DNA from: Burkholderiaceae bacterium
GTDB lineage: Bacteria > Pseudomonadota > Gammaproteobacteria > Burkholderiales > Burkholderiaceae
Assembly (NCBI GenBank): GCA_947374315.1
Contig: CANCBK010000045.1
Span: forward strand, 1 to 13,373
Direction of reading: 5' to 3'
DNA length: 13,373 nucleotides
Within the stretch, counting starts at the first letter, position 1. Every line of letters starts with the position of its first letter. Below, in pieces: positions 1 through 6,954 of the stretch. Made by a program: the position numbers and the translations under genes. A model generated the notes under the pieces. The model did no database searches. It was given only the letters and a program-made list of their open reading frames with translations, and was not told the DNA's origin.

Positions 1-1
1 C

Positions 2-1195
2 AAGACCTTTCTCACCTTCAATGTAGGCTCATCGACGATTAAGATCGGTATCTATAGACTTGCCAATGCGAAACTCTCAAAAGACGCGTTTGCTAAGGTA
101 GACCTGCTTCAGACACCAATCACTTTAGACATCCATAAAGAGGGTCGAGATACACAGGTCCTTCTGAAAGCCCCTTTGGCAGCAGGTTTAAGCGGGGTAG
201 TAGAGGAAGTCCTGGGGTATCTTGAGTCACGCCTTGTATTTAATCATCTCATCGCAGTCGGGCATCGCATTGTTCACGGTGGGGATTTGTTTGTAAAGCC
301 TGTTGTTCTTGGCCAAGCAGAAATAACCTCTCTTGAAACGCTCATTCCACTTGCTCCACTACATCAGCCTCAAGCCCTCCTCATCGTTAGGGCAATTGAG
401 CGCTTACGGCCACATCTCATACAAACTGCGTCTTTTGATACCGCGTTTCATCAAACCCAGTCAAATGTCGTTCGTCACTATGCCATTCCTCAAGCATGGT
501 TTGATGAAGGAATAAAGCGGTTTGGGTTTCATGGTCTGTCATATCAATATATCCACAGTCGCCTTCATGATGGTTTCCCCGCTTTGGAGAACGGCAAGGT
601 CATCATCGCGCACCTAGGAAGCGGAGCGAGCTTATGCGCCATCCATGAAGGTCAAAGTCGCGATTCCAGCATGGGGTTTTCTACCTTAGGGGGTGTTCCT
701 ATGGCAACGCGTTGCGGCGATCTGGATGTAGGGGCAGCACTCTATCTTTTGCATGAAAAAGGCTTGAGCACCCAGAAGTTGGAACATATGCTTTATAAGG
801 AATCGGGGCTACTCGGGGTCTCGGGCTTGAGTGGCAACGTCAAGGAATTGCTTGTCATGGATGACCCCGGCGCCCATTTGGCGATTGAGTTATTTACACT
901 GCGTATTGCTGGCGAAATTGGGCGCATGGCATCCACACTGAACGGACTGCAATCCCTGGTATTTACAGGAGGAATTGGCGAGCATCAAGCAGAAATTCGC
1001 TCAAAAATATGCGCTCGACTATCTTGGCTGGGTATTGATTTAAATGAACAGCTCAATAACAACAATACCACTCAAGAAAAAATGATCAGCTCAACTAATA
1101 GCAAAATCACGGTACTCGTTGTTCCAACCAATGAAGAGGCGGTGATAGCCAAAGACTTAGTTGGTTTATTAAAAATACAGGGATACACGTCATGA
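2..1195 (+). CDS. ackA: Acetate kinase, 5' end cut by the window edge
   Basis: Interconverts acetate plus ATP with acetyl phosphate plus ADP in the cytoplasm, usually paired with phosphotransacetylase or phosphoketolase, neither of which is in view. The frame is open from base 2, giving 397 visible residues against a family length near 400, so probably only one or a few residues are missing. Conserved blocks in order are NVGSSTIK (about residues 7-14, normally NAGSSSxK), GHRIVHGG (87-94), FDTAFH (about 145), FGFHG, HLGSGAS, MATRCGD with the catalytic Arg, FTGGIGEH, and a C-terminal NEE. All expected catalytic residues (N7, R89, the Asp of FDTAFH, the Arg of TRCGD, the Glu of NEE) are present. 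A TTG at 176 is internal and not the start. The stop overlaps the next gene as ATGA. Propionate kinase activity cannot be excluded from sequence. Confidence 0.95.
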   Translation, partial: KTFLTFNVGSSTIKIGIYRLANAKLSKDAFAKVDLLQTPITLDIHKEGRDTQVLLKAPLAAGLSGVVEEVLGYLESRLVFNHLIAVGHRIVHGGDLFVKPVVLGQAEITSLETLIPLAPLHQPQALLIVRAIERLRPHLIQTASFDTAFHQTQSNVVRHYAIPQAWFDEGIKRFGFHGLSYQYIHSRLHDGFPALENGKVIIAHLGSGASLCAIHEGQSRDSSMGFSTLGGVPMATRCGDLDVGAALYLLHEKGLSTQKLEHMLYKESGLLGVSGLSGNVKELLVMDDPGAHLAIELFTLRIAGEIGRMASTLNGLQSLVFTGGIGEHQAEIRSKICARLSWLGIDLNEQLNNNNTTQEKMISSTNSKITVLVVPTNEEAVIAKDLVGLLKIQGYTS

Positions 1196-1398
1196 AGAGA
1201 ATAGTTGATATTTTTAGCAATACCTGGTCCCCTGAGATTTTATGGACTTATATCATTAATCTAGAGGGTAACGAAAATACTGTCGAGTTGAATCAAGATG
1301 AAATAGATCCCAGATCCTTTGAGCTTGAAGCCCTGCGATTAGCAGTTGCAGAGGGTCGCGGAGAACAGCAAGATTTAATCGCTAAAGTTCGAGAGTAA
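1192..1398 (+). CDS. Small acidic hypothetical protein coupled to ackA
   Basis: Encodes 68 residues that I do not recognise. The ATG lies in an ATGA overlap with the acetate kinase stop, and an AGGGA-like Shine-Dalgarno sits a few bases upstream inside ackA, so translational coupling is likely. The protein is acidic, has no signal peptide or membrane segment and no cysteines. The C-terminal half (about residues 38-68) is rich in Glu, Ala, Leu and Arg and should be helical. It ends 4 bases before the convergent stop of the ABC exporter. The overlap and Shine-Dalgarno support a real gene; its function is unknown, and a role tied to acetate kinase is only inferred from the coupling. Confidence 0.7.
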   Translation: MKRIVDIFSNTWSPEILWTYIINLEGNENTVELNQDEIDPRSFELEALRLAVAEGRGEQQDLIAKVRE

Positions 1399-1402
1399 GC
1401 AA

Positions 1403-3205
1403 TTAAATCATGGATGGGAGATTGAACTGCAAATGGGCCAAACGAGAATATAGTCCACCATGTTTGAGTAATTCGGAATGGGTGCCCTCTTCAATAACAT
1501 ACCCCTCATCGAGTACCACAATTCTATCGGCGCGCAAGATGGTGGCTAGACGATGGGCAATGATGAGAGAGGTTCTTCCAGGCAAAAGGATGTCCAAAGC
1601 TTTTTGAACCTCTCGCTCAGACTCCGCATCTAAAGCCGACGTTGCTTCGTCCAATAGCAATATCGGTGGATTTTTCAAAATAGCTCGCGCGATAGAGATT
1701 CGTTGCTTCTGGCCACTAGATAAGCGAGCGCCATGCTCCCCCAAAAAGCTGTGATACCCCTCAGGAAGACGAGCAATGAATTTATCGGCATAAGCCGCCT
1801 TCGCTGCCAGGACCACTTCCTCGTCGCTCGCATCTAAGCGGCCATAACGAATATTCTCCATAGCGCTCGTTGCGAACATCACCGGTTCCTGAGAGACAAT
1901 GCCAATTGATGTGCGTAGTGCATCAACATTCCATTGGGATAGATTTTGACCATTCACCTCAATTGCCCCCGCAGTCGGCATATAGAATCGCAGTAGTAAG
2001 TTCAGCACAGTGGTCTTTCCCGATCCCGAGGGGCCAACAATCGCATAGCGCGCTCCAGTCGGAACCTTCAAAGAGAAATGATTTAAGGCATAGATTCCAG
2101 GTCGAGATGGGTAAGAAAAAGCAACATCATTAAATTCAATGGCAAGCCCATTTTTTTCTTGCAGATCATGTCTAGTGATGGGCGCTAAATTAGCGCTAGC
2201 AGCATCTGATTGAACCGGAGCCTGCATGAGCTCAACCAGTCGCTCTGTTGCTCCTGCCGCCCTTTGAACATCTCCCCACACCTCAGATAGAGAGCCAATA
2301 GAGCCTGCAATTAAAATAGCATATAGCAAAAATTGGGTTAACTCTCCAACAGAAATTTCTCCTGATGCCACCTGCTGAGCACCAATCCATAAAACAAAAA
2401 TGATGATTCCAAACGCCATGATGATAGCCGCGATGGTTAATATGGATCGCATGAGGATGCGCCTTTTGGCCACCTTAAATGCCAACTCCACCGCCACTTG
2501 ATAACGTTGATCTTCATATGGTTCGCGCACAAAAGCTTGAACCGTTGTGATGGCGTTGAGGGTTTCTGTAGCCATTGCACTGGTATCGGCAATACTTTCC
2601 TGGCTTGCCCTTGAAACCTTGCGAACCTTGCGCCCGAGAGCCCAAAGTGGCAACACCGTTGTGAGCAGCAGAATGACCATCAGACCCGCAAGCCATGCGC
2701 TCGTTGCCAGCATCATCACTACGCCGCCACAAAACATGACGATGCTACGCAAGGCGATAGAGATGCTGGTCCCCACCAGGGTTTGAACCAACACTGTATC
2801 GCTCGTAAGTCGCGAGGAGACCTCACCCACTTGCAATGTCTCAAAATAGGTGGGTGACTGCTTTAATAAATTCTCAAATACCTGTTGCCGCATATCAGCA
2901 ACAATCCGCTCCCCTAACCAGGACATTAAATAGAATCTACCCGCCGATGAAAATGCTAGCGCTAGAGCAATATAGATGAGATTTAGGAATTTTTGGTTGA
3001 TGGCGCTATTTGTTAAACCCGTATCGATCAACCCTCGAAATGCGATCGGCACTGCAAGCGTAGCGCCTGCAGCACACACCAGGAAAATGATGGCAAAGAC
3101 CCACTGCCAAAAATAACTGCGGATGATGTGGTATTCGCGAAGCCAGGAACGAATGCCCCTGATTTGTATTGGCAAACTTGCGTGCTTCATATCAATTGTA
3201 TTCAT
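1403..3205 (-). CDS. MsbA-type ABC exporter half-transporter (fused permease and ATPase)
   Basis: A 600-residue inner-membrane half-transporter that should work as a homodimer exporting a lipid, drug or other hydrophobic substrate. The N-terminal half (about 30-310) carries about six membrane helices of the ABC exporter type; the C-terminal half is the ATPase. Walker A is GPSGSGKTT (391-399), the signature is LSSGQ (495-499) instead of LSGGQ, Walker B is ILLLDEATSALD (about 515-526), and the H-loop is IIAHRLAT. The architecture fits the MsbA-related subfamily common in alpha- and betaproteobacteria; the substrate cannot be told from sequence. The ATG at 3205 is preceded by a G-rich TGGGGGTAAG stretch that can act as a Shine-Dalgarno, while the internal Met6 has none. 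It lies 94 bases downstream of the SRPBCC gene on the same strand and converges on the 68-residue gene. Confidence 0.93.
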   Translation of the reverse strand: MNTIDMKHASLPIQIRGIRSWLREYHIIRSYFWQWVFAIIFLVCAAGATLAVPIAFRGLIDTGLTNSAINQKFLNLIYIALALAFSSAGRFYLMSWLGERIVADMRQQVFENLLKQSPTYFETLQVGEVSSRLTSDTVLVQTLVGTSISIALRSIVMFCGGVVMMLATSAWLAGLMVILLLTTVLPLWALGRKVRKVSRASQESIADTSAMATETLNAITTVQAFVREPYEDQRYQVAVELAFKVAKRRILMRSILTIAAIIMAFGIIIFVLWIGAQQVASGEISVGELTQFLLYAILIAGSIGSLSEVWGDVQRAAGATERLVELMQAPVQSDAASANLAPITRHDLQEKNGLAIEFNDVAFSYPSRPGIYALNHFSLKVPTGARYAIVGPSGSGKTTVLNLLLRFYMPTAGAIEVNGQNLSQWNVDALRTSIGIVSQEPVMFATSAMENIRYGRLDASDEEVVLAAKAAYADKFIARLPEGYHSFLGEHGARLSSGQKQRISIARAILKNPPILLLDEATSALDAESEREVQKALDILLPGRTSLIIAHRLATILRADRIVVLDEGYVIEEGTHSELLKHGGLYSRLAHLQFNLPSMI

Positions 3206-3218
3206 GACTTACCCCCAT

Positions 3219-3234
3219 CGAGTCCCGAGACTCG
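3219..3234 (-). promoter_or_regulatory. Small stem-loop in the leader of the ABC exporter
   Basis: CGAGTC and GACTCG form a perfect 6-bp stem around a 4-base loop, ending 13 bases upstream of the exporter ATG, next to its G-rich ribosome-binding region. No T-run follows on either strand, so it is not a standard intrinsic terminator. It could modulate ribosome access or RNA stability between the SRPBCC gene and the exporter. The stem is short and may be chance. Confidence 0.3.
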
Positions 3235-3299
3235 CTGAGTGGATTGATTAATAGTAAGTAAATCTGAGCTCCCTGACGAATGAAATGATCGAACATGGC

Positions 3300-3794
3300 T
3301 TATGGATTCAGTAAATTCAGAGTCTTTACAACAGTCGGACCAACTCCCAGCCAGTGGCCAATGCCCTCACCACCCCGACGCATGATCACTTCATGATTTT
3401 TTTCAAACACCCGGTGAATCAGGGGTGCCAGCAATGTCATCCAAGGCTTAGTAGCACATACATCCCAGTCGTATGACACCATCGTAGTTTTCCCATTATG
3501 CGAGAACTCCCACGAACCTACCCCCTGCAGATCTCCTGAGGCAATTCCTACGATCTTTTTAAGCTCAATAATTTCAACGATCTTTACATCAAAAGCAATT
3601 TTGTAAAAGTAATTGGTCTTCCAAACAAAATGCCAAACACTGCCAACGCCATCATTCTGATTGAGCACAACTAAAGCGGACTGATCAATATCAGGCCACC
3701 ACCTGCTCCAGCCAGATGAATCGATCATTAATTCATAGACCTTATCCAAGGGGGCTGAAACTTCCCAGGTTGTCTTCATGTGATATCTGAACAA
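3300..3794 (-). CDS. SRPBCC / START-like fold protein (polyketide cyclase family)
   Basis: Encodes 164 residues. The opening MKTTWEVSAPLDKVYELM, then SGWSRWWPDI, a central run of alternating beta-strand-like segments and a long C-terminal helix (LLAPLIHRVFEKNHEVIMRRG) match the SRPBCC superfamily, whose members hold a hydrophobic ligand in a deep cavity. The specific ligand or reaction is unknown. The start is taken as TTG at 3794 because GAGGTG (3802-3807) sits 7 bases upstream, while the first ATG (3779) has no Shine-Dalgarno; starting at ATG would remove five residues outside the fold. No signal peptide or membrane helix is seen. It is divergent from the DUF2789 gene across 169 bases and lies upstream of the ABC exporter on the same strand, so co-transcription with it is possible. 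Confidence 0.82.
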   Translation of the reverse strand: MFRYHMKTTWEVSAPLDKVYELMIDSSGWSRWWPDIDQSALVVLNQNDGVGSVWHFVWKTNYFYKIAFDVKIVEIIELKKIVGIASGDLQGVGSWEFSHNGKTTMVSYDWDVCATKPWMTLLAPLIHRVFEKNHEVIMRRGGEGIGHWLGVGPTVVKTLNLLNP

Positions 3795-3963
3795 TCAACA
3801 GCACCTCAAATGAATAGCATTAATACCTTAAATATACTTCTTATCTTAATGTTTTTTACCGTTTAAAACGGTGTAAAAAAATTGATCTATGACAAATAAA
3901 GCTTCTTCTATTCGACTTTAATGAGCATATACCTAATACATCATTTCAAAATGGAAGACTGCT
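3795..3963. promoter_or_regulatory. Divergent intergenic region with a 15-base palindrome
   Basis: The 169 bases separate the SRPBCC gene (minus) from the DUF2789 gene (plus) and must hold promoters for one or both. The clearest element is ACCGTTTAAAACGGT at 3858-3872, two 7-base arms around a single A, flanked by a T-run on the left and an A-run on the right. A one-base spacer and the wrong order of the T/A runs argue against a terminator and for a protein-binding site. I could not place a convincing -35/-10 pair on either strand. Confidence 0.45.
3802..3807 (-). promoter_or_regulatory. Shine-Dalgarno deciding a TTG start (SRPBCC gene)
   Basis: GAGGTG on the minus strand, 7 bases before TTG at 3794. 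The downstream ATG at 3779 would be 22 bases away, too far for this site, so the TTG start is preferred. Confidence 0.6.
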
Positions 3964-4194
3964 ATGGAATCACCCAACCACCCACTGAAAGAATTATTTG
4001 CGCAATTGGGCCTGGCGTCAGATGTCAGCGCGGTGAATTTATTCATCAGAAAACACTCTCCATTGGCTAATGACATCCCATTATCGGAGGCGCCGTTTTG
4101 GAGCAAAAGTCAGTCTGATTTTCTAAGAGATGAGTCTTATAAGAACGCGGATTGGTCTGAGACGATTGATTTATTAAATATCTTATTGAGATAG
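3964..4194 (+). CDS. DUF2789 family protein
   Basis: A 76-residue cytoplasmic protein. The pattern HPLKELFAQLGL, then a spaced FIRKHSPL, then LSEAPFWSKSQSDFL and a final DWSETIDLLNILL is characteristic of DUF2789, a family of short, mostly helical proteins of about 75 residues found in Proteobacteria with no established function. Its length is normal and no residue block is missing. GGAAG lies 6 bases before the ATG as a plausible ribosome-binding site. It opens a plus-strand run followed after 60 bases by ohr, then trxC and a SemiSWEET-like gene. The first intergenic gap leaves room for a separate ohr promoter, so operon membership is possible but not certain. Confidence 0.85.
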   Translation: MESPNHPLKELFAQLGLASDVSAVNLFIRKHSPLANDIPLSEAPFWSKSQSDFLRDESYKNADWSETIDLLNILLR

Positions 4195-4254
4195 ATGACT
4201 CGAATCTTAATTTCGCCTTAATAAAACCCCAATTCACAACTAAATGGAATTGAC

Positions 4255-4683
4255 ATGCTAACTACCCTAGACAAAGTTCTTTACACGGCTCATGCCAAAT
4301 CAACTGGTGGTAGAGAAGGACATTCTCGTACGGATGATGGCAAATTAGAAGTCTATCTAAATCCTCCAATAGCGATGGGTGGCTCTGGAATTGGCACCAA
4401 CCCTGAGCAATTGTTTGCAGTGGGATATTCGGCCTGTTTTTTAGGGGCGATTCGTTTTGTGGCTGGGGTAAAGAAAATTGCGGTGCCAGAAGATGCATCG
4501 ATTGATTCAAGCGTTGATATAGGCCCCACTCCTCTTGGGTTTGGTATTGCCGTCAAGCTGAACATAACACTACCGGGTCTGAGTAAAGCAGTCGCACAAG
4601 ACTTGATCGATGAAGCCCATAAAGTCTGCCCGTATTCCAATGCCACACGGGGAAATATTCCTGTGGAACTTAACTTACTGTAA
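4255..4683 (+). CDS. ohr: Organic hydroperoxide resistance protein (OsmC/Ohr family)
   Basis: A 142-residue thiol peroxidase that reduces organic and lipid hydroperoxides in the cytoplasm with lipoylated proteins as reductant in studied members. Cys61 in YSACF and Cys125 in VCPYSNATRGN are the redox pair, at the same positions as in characterised Ohr proteins. Arg20 (GGREG) and Glu51 (NPEQLF) match the conserved Arg and Glu that activate the peroxidatic cysteine. The GGSGIGTNPEQLFA block separates Ohr from OsmC. GGAA lies just upstream of the ATG. The trxC start follows 9 bases after its stop, so the two are probably one transcript. No OhrR-type MarR regulator is in the window, and I did not recognise an OhrR operator in the 60 bases upstream. 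Confidence 0.95.
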   Translation: MLTTLDKVLYTAHAKSTGGREGHSRTDDGKLEVYLNPPIAMGGSGIGTNPEQLFAVGYSACFLGAIRFVAGVKKIAVPEDASIDSSVDIGPTPLGFGIAVKLNITLPGLSKAVAQDLIDEAHKVCPYSNATRGNIPVELNLL

Positions 4684-4692
4684 ATTAAAAGA

Positions 4693-5118
4693 ATGATTCT
4701 CTCCTGCCCCTACTGCTCCAAAGGAAACCGCATACCAATCGAAAAGATTGGGCTTAGTCCAATCTGTGGGGCATGCGGGAAGGATGTGTTATCAATACCG
4801 ATTACCCCGAACGATGCGGCATTTCAGGAATTGATTCAGCATTCAACGCTTCCGATCATTGTTGATTTTTGGGCGCCGTGGTGTGGTCCCTGCAAAATGT
4901 TTGCACCCACCTTTCAGGCTAGCGCTATAGCCCACGCCAATCAGGTTATTCATATTAAGGTGGATACGGAACAATATCCCGCCATTGGGGCCCAATTTCA
5001 TATTCGATCTATACCCACCTTAGTTTGCTTTAAGGGTGGCAAGGAGGTTGAACGCATGAGTGGCGCCCTACAACCGGCGCAACTACAGCAATATATAGCG
5101 CGATTCATTAGTCGTTAA
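4693..5118 (+). CDS. trxC: Thioredoxin 2 (zinc-ribbon thioredoxin)
   Basis: A 141-residue cytoplasmic disulfide reductase reduced by thioredoxin reductase. The N-terminal zinc ribbon has its two cysteine pairs intact (Cys5/Cys8 in CPYC and Cys25/Cys28 in CGAC), which separates TrxC from TrxA. The thioredoxin fold follows with the active site WCGPC (63-67) and the cis-proline in RSIPT (Pro108). Its length is normal for TrxC. The ribosome-binding site is weak (AAAAGA just before ATG), and the gene starts 9 bases after ohr, so coupling to ohr translation is likely. TrxC is induced by oxidative stress in well-studied bacteria, which fits its pairing with Ohr here. Confidence 0.95.
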   Translation: MILSCPYCSKGNRIPIEKIGLSPICGACGKDVLSIPITPNDAAFQELIQHSTLPIIVDFWAPWCGPCKMFAPTFQASAIAHANQVIHIKVDTEQYPAIGAQFHIRSIPTLVCFKGGKEVERMSGALQPAQLQQYIARFISR

Positions 5119-5172
5119 TTCGCAATGCTTAATAGTTAATAGTTCATGTTGATTTTTTAATTCGAACAGAAA

Positions 5173-5445
5173 ATGTCAGACTCAAGCTTGGTAATCGAAT
5201 ATATTGGCTTCCTTGCAGCACTCATTACTGGTATCGCACTCATTCCTCAAGCGATCCAAATATGGCGAAGTGGCAATTTTTCCTGTATTTCCACTGTCGT
5301 CTACTCATTATTTACCAGTGGTGCGGCAACGTGGTTACTCTATGGCCTTCTAATTCATAAGTGGCCGCTCATACTGTCAAATGCAATGAGTCTCGTTTTG
5401 GCCGGGAGCATCCTGATACTCAAGCTGAGGTCCAGCAGACCTTAA
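5173..5445 (+). CDS. SemiSWEET / PQ-loop small transporter
   Basis: A 90-residue membrane protein with three predicted helices (about 8-26, 38-60 and 66-86), the layout of bacterial SemiSWEETs, which pair as dimers to form a sugar uniporter. The diagnostic Pro-Gln of the PQ-loop is Pro25-Gln26 in IPQAIQIW, followed by the expected GNFSCIS turn (usual form S-x-S-x-S). WLLYGLL in helix 2 and SNAMSLVLAG in helix 3 also match the family. The substrate is unknown. The gap from trxC is 54 bases. There is no strong Shine-Dalgarno before the ATG. Its TAA stop is formed from a TTAA that also supplies the stop of the convergent ligase gene. Confidence 0.88.
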   Translation: MSDSSLVIEYIGFLAALITGIALIPQAIQIWRSGNFSCISTVVYSLFTSGAATWLLYGLLIHKWPLILSNAMSLVLAGSILILKLRSSRP

Positions 5446-6815
5446 CTCATCACCCGCTTAATCTTGCCTGACTTACCTACAGTCAGCTTGGTATTTGGCT
5501 CTTCAATTAGCTGAACGCAACTGGCACCTTGAGAGCCAAGGTAAGAGCGCATCGCGGCAATGCATTTATGCATATCGCTAATGCCGTGATTGGATCGGCG
5601 GGGAATCCTCACTATGAGACAGCTGGCGTTCTTTTGCTTTATCTGAAAATCAAAGACTCCTGCATCCTCCTCAAGCGCAGTGGTGATCGCGAGTGGCATC
5701 AAAGGAATAAGGTCGCCATGATCTCCAGCCACCTGAAGGACATCATCTGCGCGGCCTAAAACATCAATACAGGGTAGATTAGAGCCACATAGACATTCTT
5801 CTTTGTGATAACGAATACTATCTCCCAAGTCATAACGAATGATCGGCTGAACCCGATTCGCTAAATTGGTGAGAAGGCAACTATGCGACATCACTCCGGG
5901 CGGAACGGGTCTATTTTGATCATCTACCGCTTCCAAGATAACCCAGTCAGAATTCACATGCAGATGACCAAAGTCACACTCCCAGGCTATTTCAAAAAAC
6001 TCAGAAGCGCCATAGCTATGCCTTACATTTACATGAAAGCAATGATTAATATGCTCCCTCATTTTGAGTGTGAGCGTTTCTCCTCCAGTCCAAATCTCTT
6101 GAGGGGATACCTTCAAAGAGCCGTCCTGAATAGCATCCGCCAATATCACTGCGGTAGTGGGATAAGTCGCGATAATGGTCGGCGAGCATTGATTTAGTTC
6201 GTCAATAACTTCGGCCAGGGAGCCCATAATCGAGATTGACTTAAATGAACTGGCGGACTGAGGTCTCGTTGCTTTCGCTCTTTCAAACGAGACATTACTG
6301 GCAAAATGGCCATCAACAGCAGCAACAAGAGCGACCTTTTGAGACAAAAGAAATGGATCGAATGCATGCTGCAAAAAACTCGATCTCGCTTGGCGAATCC
6401 CTTGAAGCGCATCGTAGACGTCCATCGCATCCGAATCCTGCAGAAACATCGCAGGCACGCCGCTACTGCCCGAACTTTCCCAGACAACATATTTATCTAA
6501 ATACAAATTTCCAACATTGGACGGCTTAGAAATAAACGCTTTTAAAGTGACTAAGTCCACCTCAGGATCGCACACCCAAGAATCAAAGTGCTTCATCAAG
6601 TCCATTTTATTCACTATTGGCAAACTGGAAAGTAAAGCAGCGCCTAAGTCGATACCATGATATTTCTTTTGATAGAAACCGGAGTGCTGATAAGCATAGG
6701 CAATCAATTGCCTGAATCTGGACTCTTGGAAATCTCCAATCTGCCGAGGATTTAGCAGCGATGAATGGAGAAGATTTAAGGCATTGAGGCCAACGCCTAT
6801 AGGGTTAAAGCTCAT
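5442..6815 (-). CDS. PaaK/CapK-like adenylate-forming ligase (phenylacetate-CoA ligase family)
   Basis: A 457-residue member of the adenylate-forming family that includes phenylacetate-CoA ligase and coenzyme F390 synthetase; such enzymes activate a carboxylate with ATP and pass it to CoA or another acceptor. Visible motifs are the phosphate-binding ESSGSSGVP (113-121), SYGASE (267-272), YDLGD (328-332), a CLCG...C cysteine cluster (341-349), GRADD (354-358) and a C-terminal GKSGKIKRV (447-455) carrying the usual catalytic lysine region. No other phenylacetate-degradation gene is nearby, so the paaK name is not justified. CapK-like relatives occur in polysaccharide loci, and such a locus lies about 2 kb to the right, but on present evidence the substrate is unknown. 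The ATG at 6815 has only a weak GAAG upstream. It is divergent from the cysteine hydrolase gene. Confidence 0.85.
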   Translation of the reverse strand: MSFNPIGVGLNALNLLHSSLLNPRQIGDFQESRFRQLIAYAYQHSGFYQKKYHGIDLGAALLSSLPIVNKMDLMKHFDSWVCDPEVDLVTLKAFISKPSNVGNLYLDKYVVWESSGSSGVPAMFLQDSDAMDVYDALQGIRQARSSFLQHAFDPFLLSQKVALVAAVDGHFASNVSFERAKATRPQSASSFKSISIMGSLAEVIDELNQCSPTIIATYPTTAVILADAIQDGSLKVSPQEIWTGGETLTLKMREHINHCFHVNVRHSYGASEFFEIAWECDFGHLHVNSDWVILEAVDDQNRPVPPGVMSHSCLLTNLANRVQPIIRYDLGDSIRYHKEECLCGSNLPCIDVLGRADDVLQVAGDHGDLIPLMPLAITTALEEDAGVFDFQIKQKNASCLIVRIPRRSNHGISDMHKCIAAMRSYLGSQGASCVQLIEEPNTKLTVGKSGKIKRVMS

Positions 6816-6954
6816 GCTTCATCATATCCAAATTCAGAATTTTCTACAAGCTGAAGCGCATGACAAGTGCCCTTTACCATTTAAATGAATGGGCCTAGAA
6901 TCAAAGCTGAGACCATCATTTAATACAACACCCTCAAGAAGCAAGGAGTGCACA
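6816..6954. promoter_or_regulatory. Divergent intergenic region between ligase and cysteine hydrolase
   Basis: The 139 bases separate two divergent genes and should contain promoters for both. I found no convincing -35/-10 pair or operator. An ATG at 6889 is in frame with the hydrolase but has no ribosome-binding site, so this stretch is treated as non-coding leader. Confidence 0.4.
6943..6948 (+). promoter_or_regulatory. Strong Shine-Dalgarno deciding a GTG start
   Basis: AAGGAG lies 6 bases before GTG at 6955. It fixes the start of the cysteine hydrolase at GTG rather than at the upstream in-frame ATG (6889). Confidence 0.85.

Noticed and set aside
176..178. TTG as the acetate kinase start
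   Set aside because: The frame is open upstream to the window edge and includes the conserved NVGSSTIK block, so the TTG is internal and the true start lies outside the window.
2514..2786. Reading frames of 72 and 79 codons inside the ABC exporter gene
   Set aside because: They are shadows in other frames of a clear exporter gene, with no family resemblance or ribosome-binding site.
3851..3880. T-run, palindrome and A-run read as a bidirectional terminator
   Set aside because: The T-run comes before, not after, the stem on each strand and the spacer is one base; it lies upstream of both neighbours, so an operator is more likely.
4195..4254. OhrR-type operator upstream of ohr
   Set aside because: No convincing inverted repeat was found in the 60-base gap and no OhrR gene is in the window.
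4262..4646. Two minus-strand frames opposite ohr
   Set aside because: Antisense to a strongly conserved Ohr gene, with no ribosome-binding site.
5129..5142. TTAATAG repeated twice in tandem between trxC and the SemiSWEET gene
   Set aside because: Too short and AT-rich to separate from chance; no third copy.
5529..6529. Several reading frames up to 104 codons within the PaaK-like gene
   Set aside because: All overlap the ligase coding sequence in other frames and show no recognisable protein pattern; the ligase motifs are unbroken across the region.
5442..6815. Naming the ligase paaK
   Set aside because: Only the family motifs are shared; no phenylacetate pathway gene is present and substrate residues cannot be judged.
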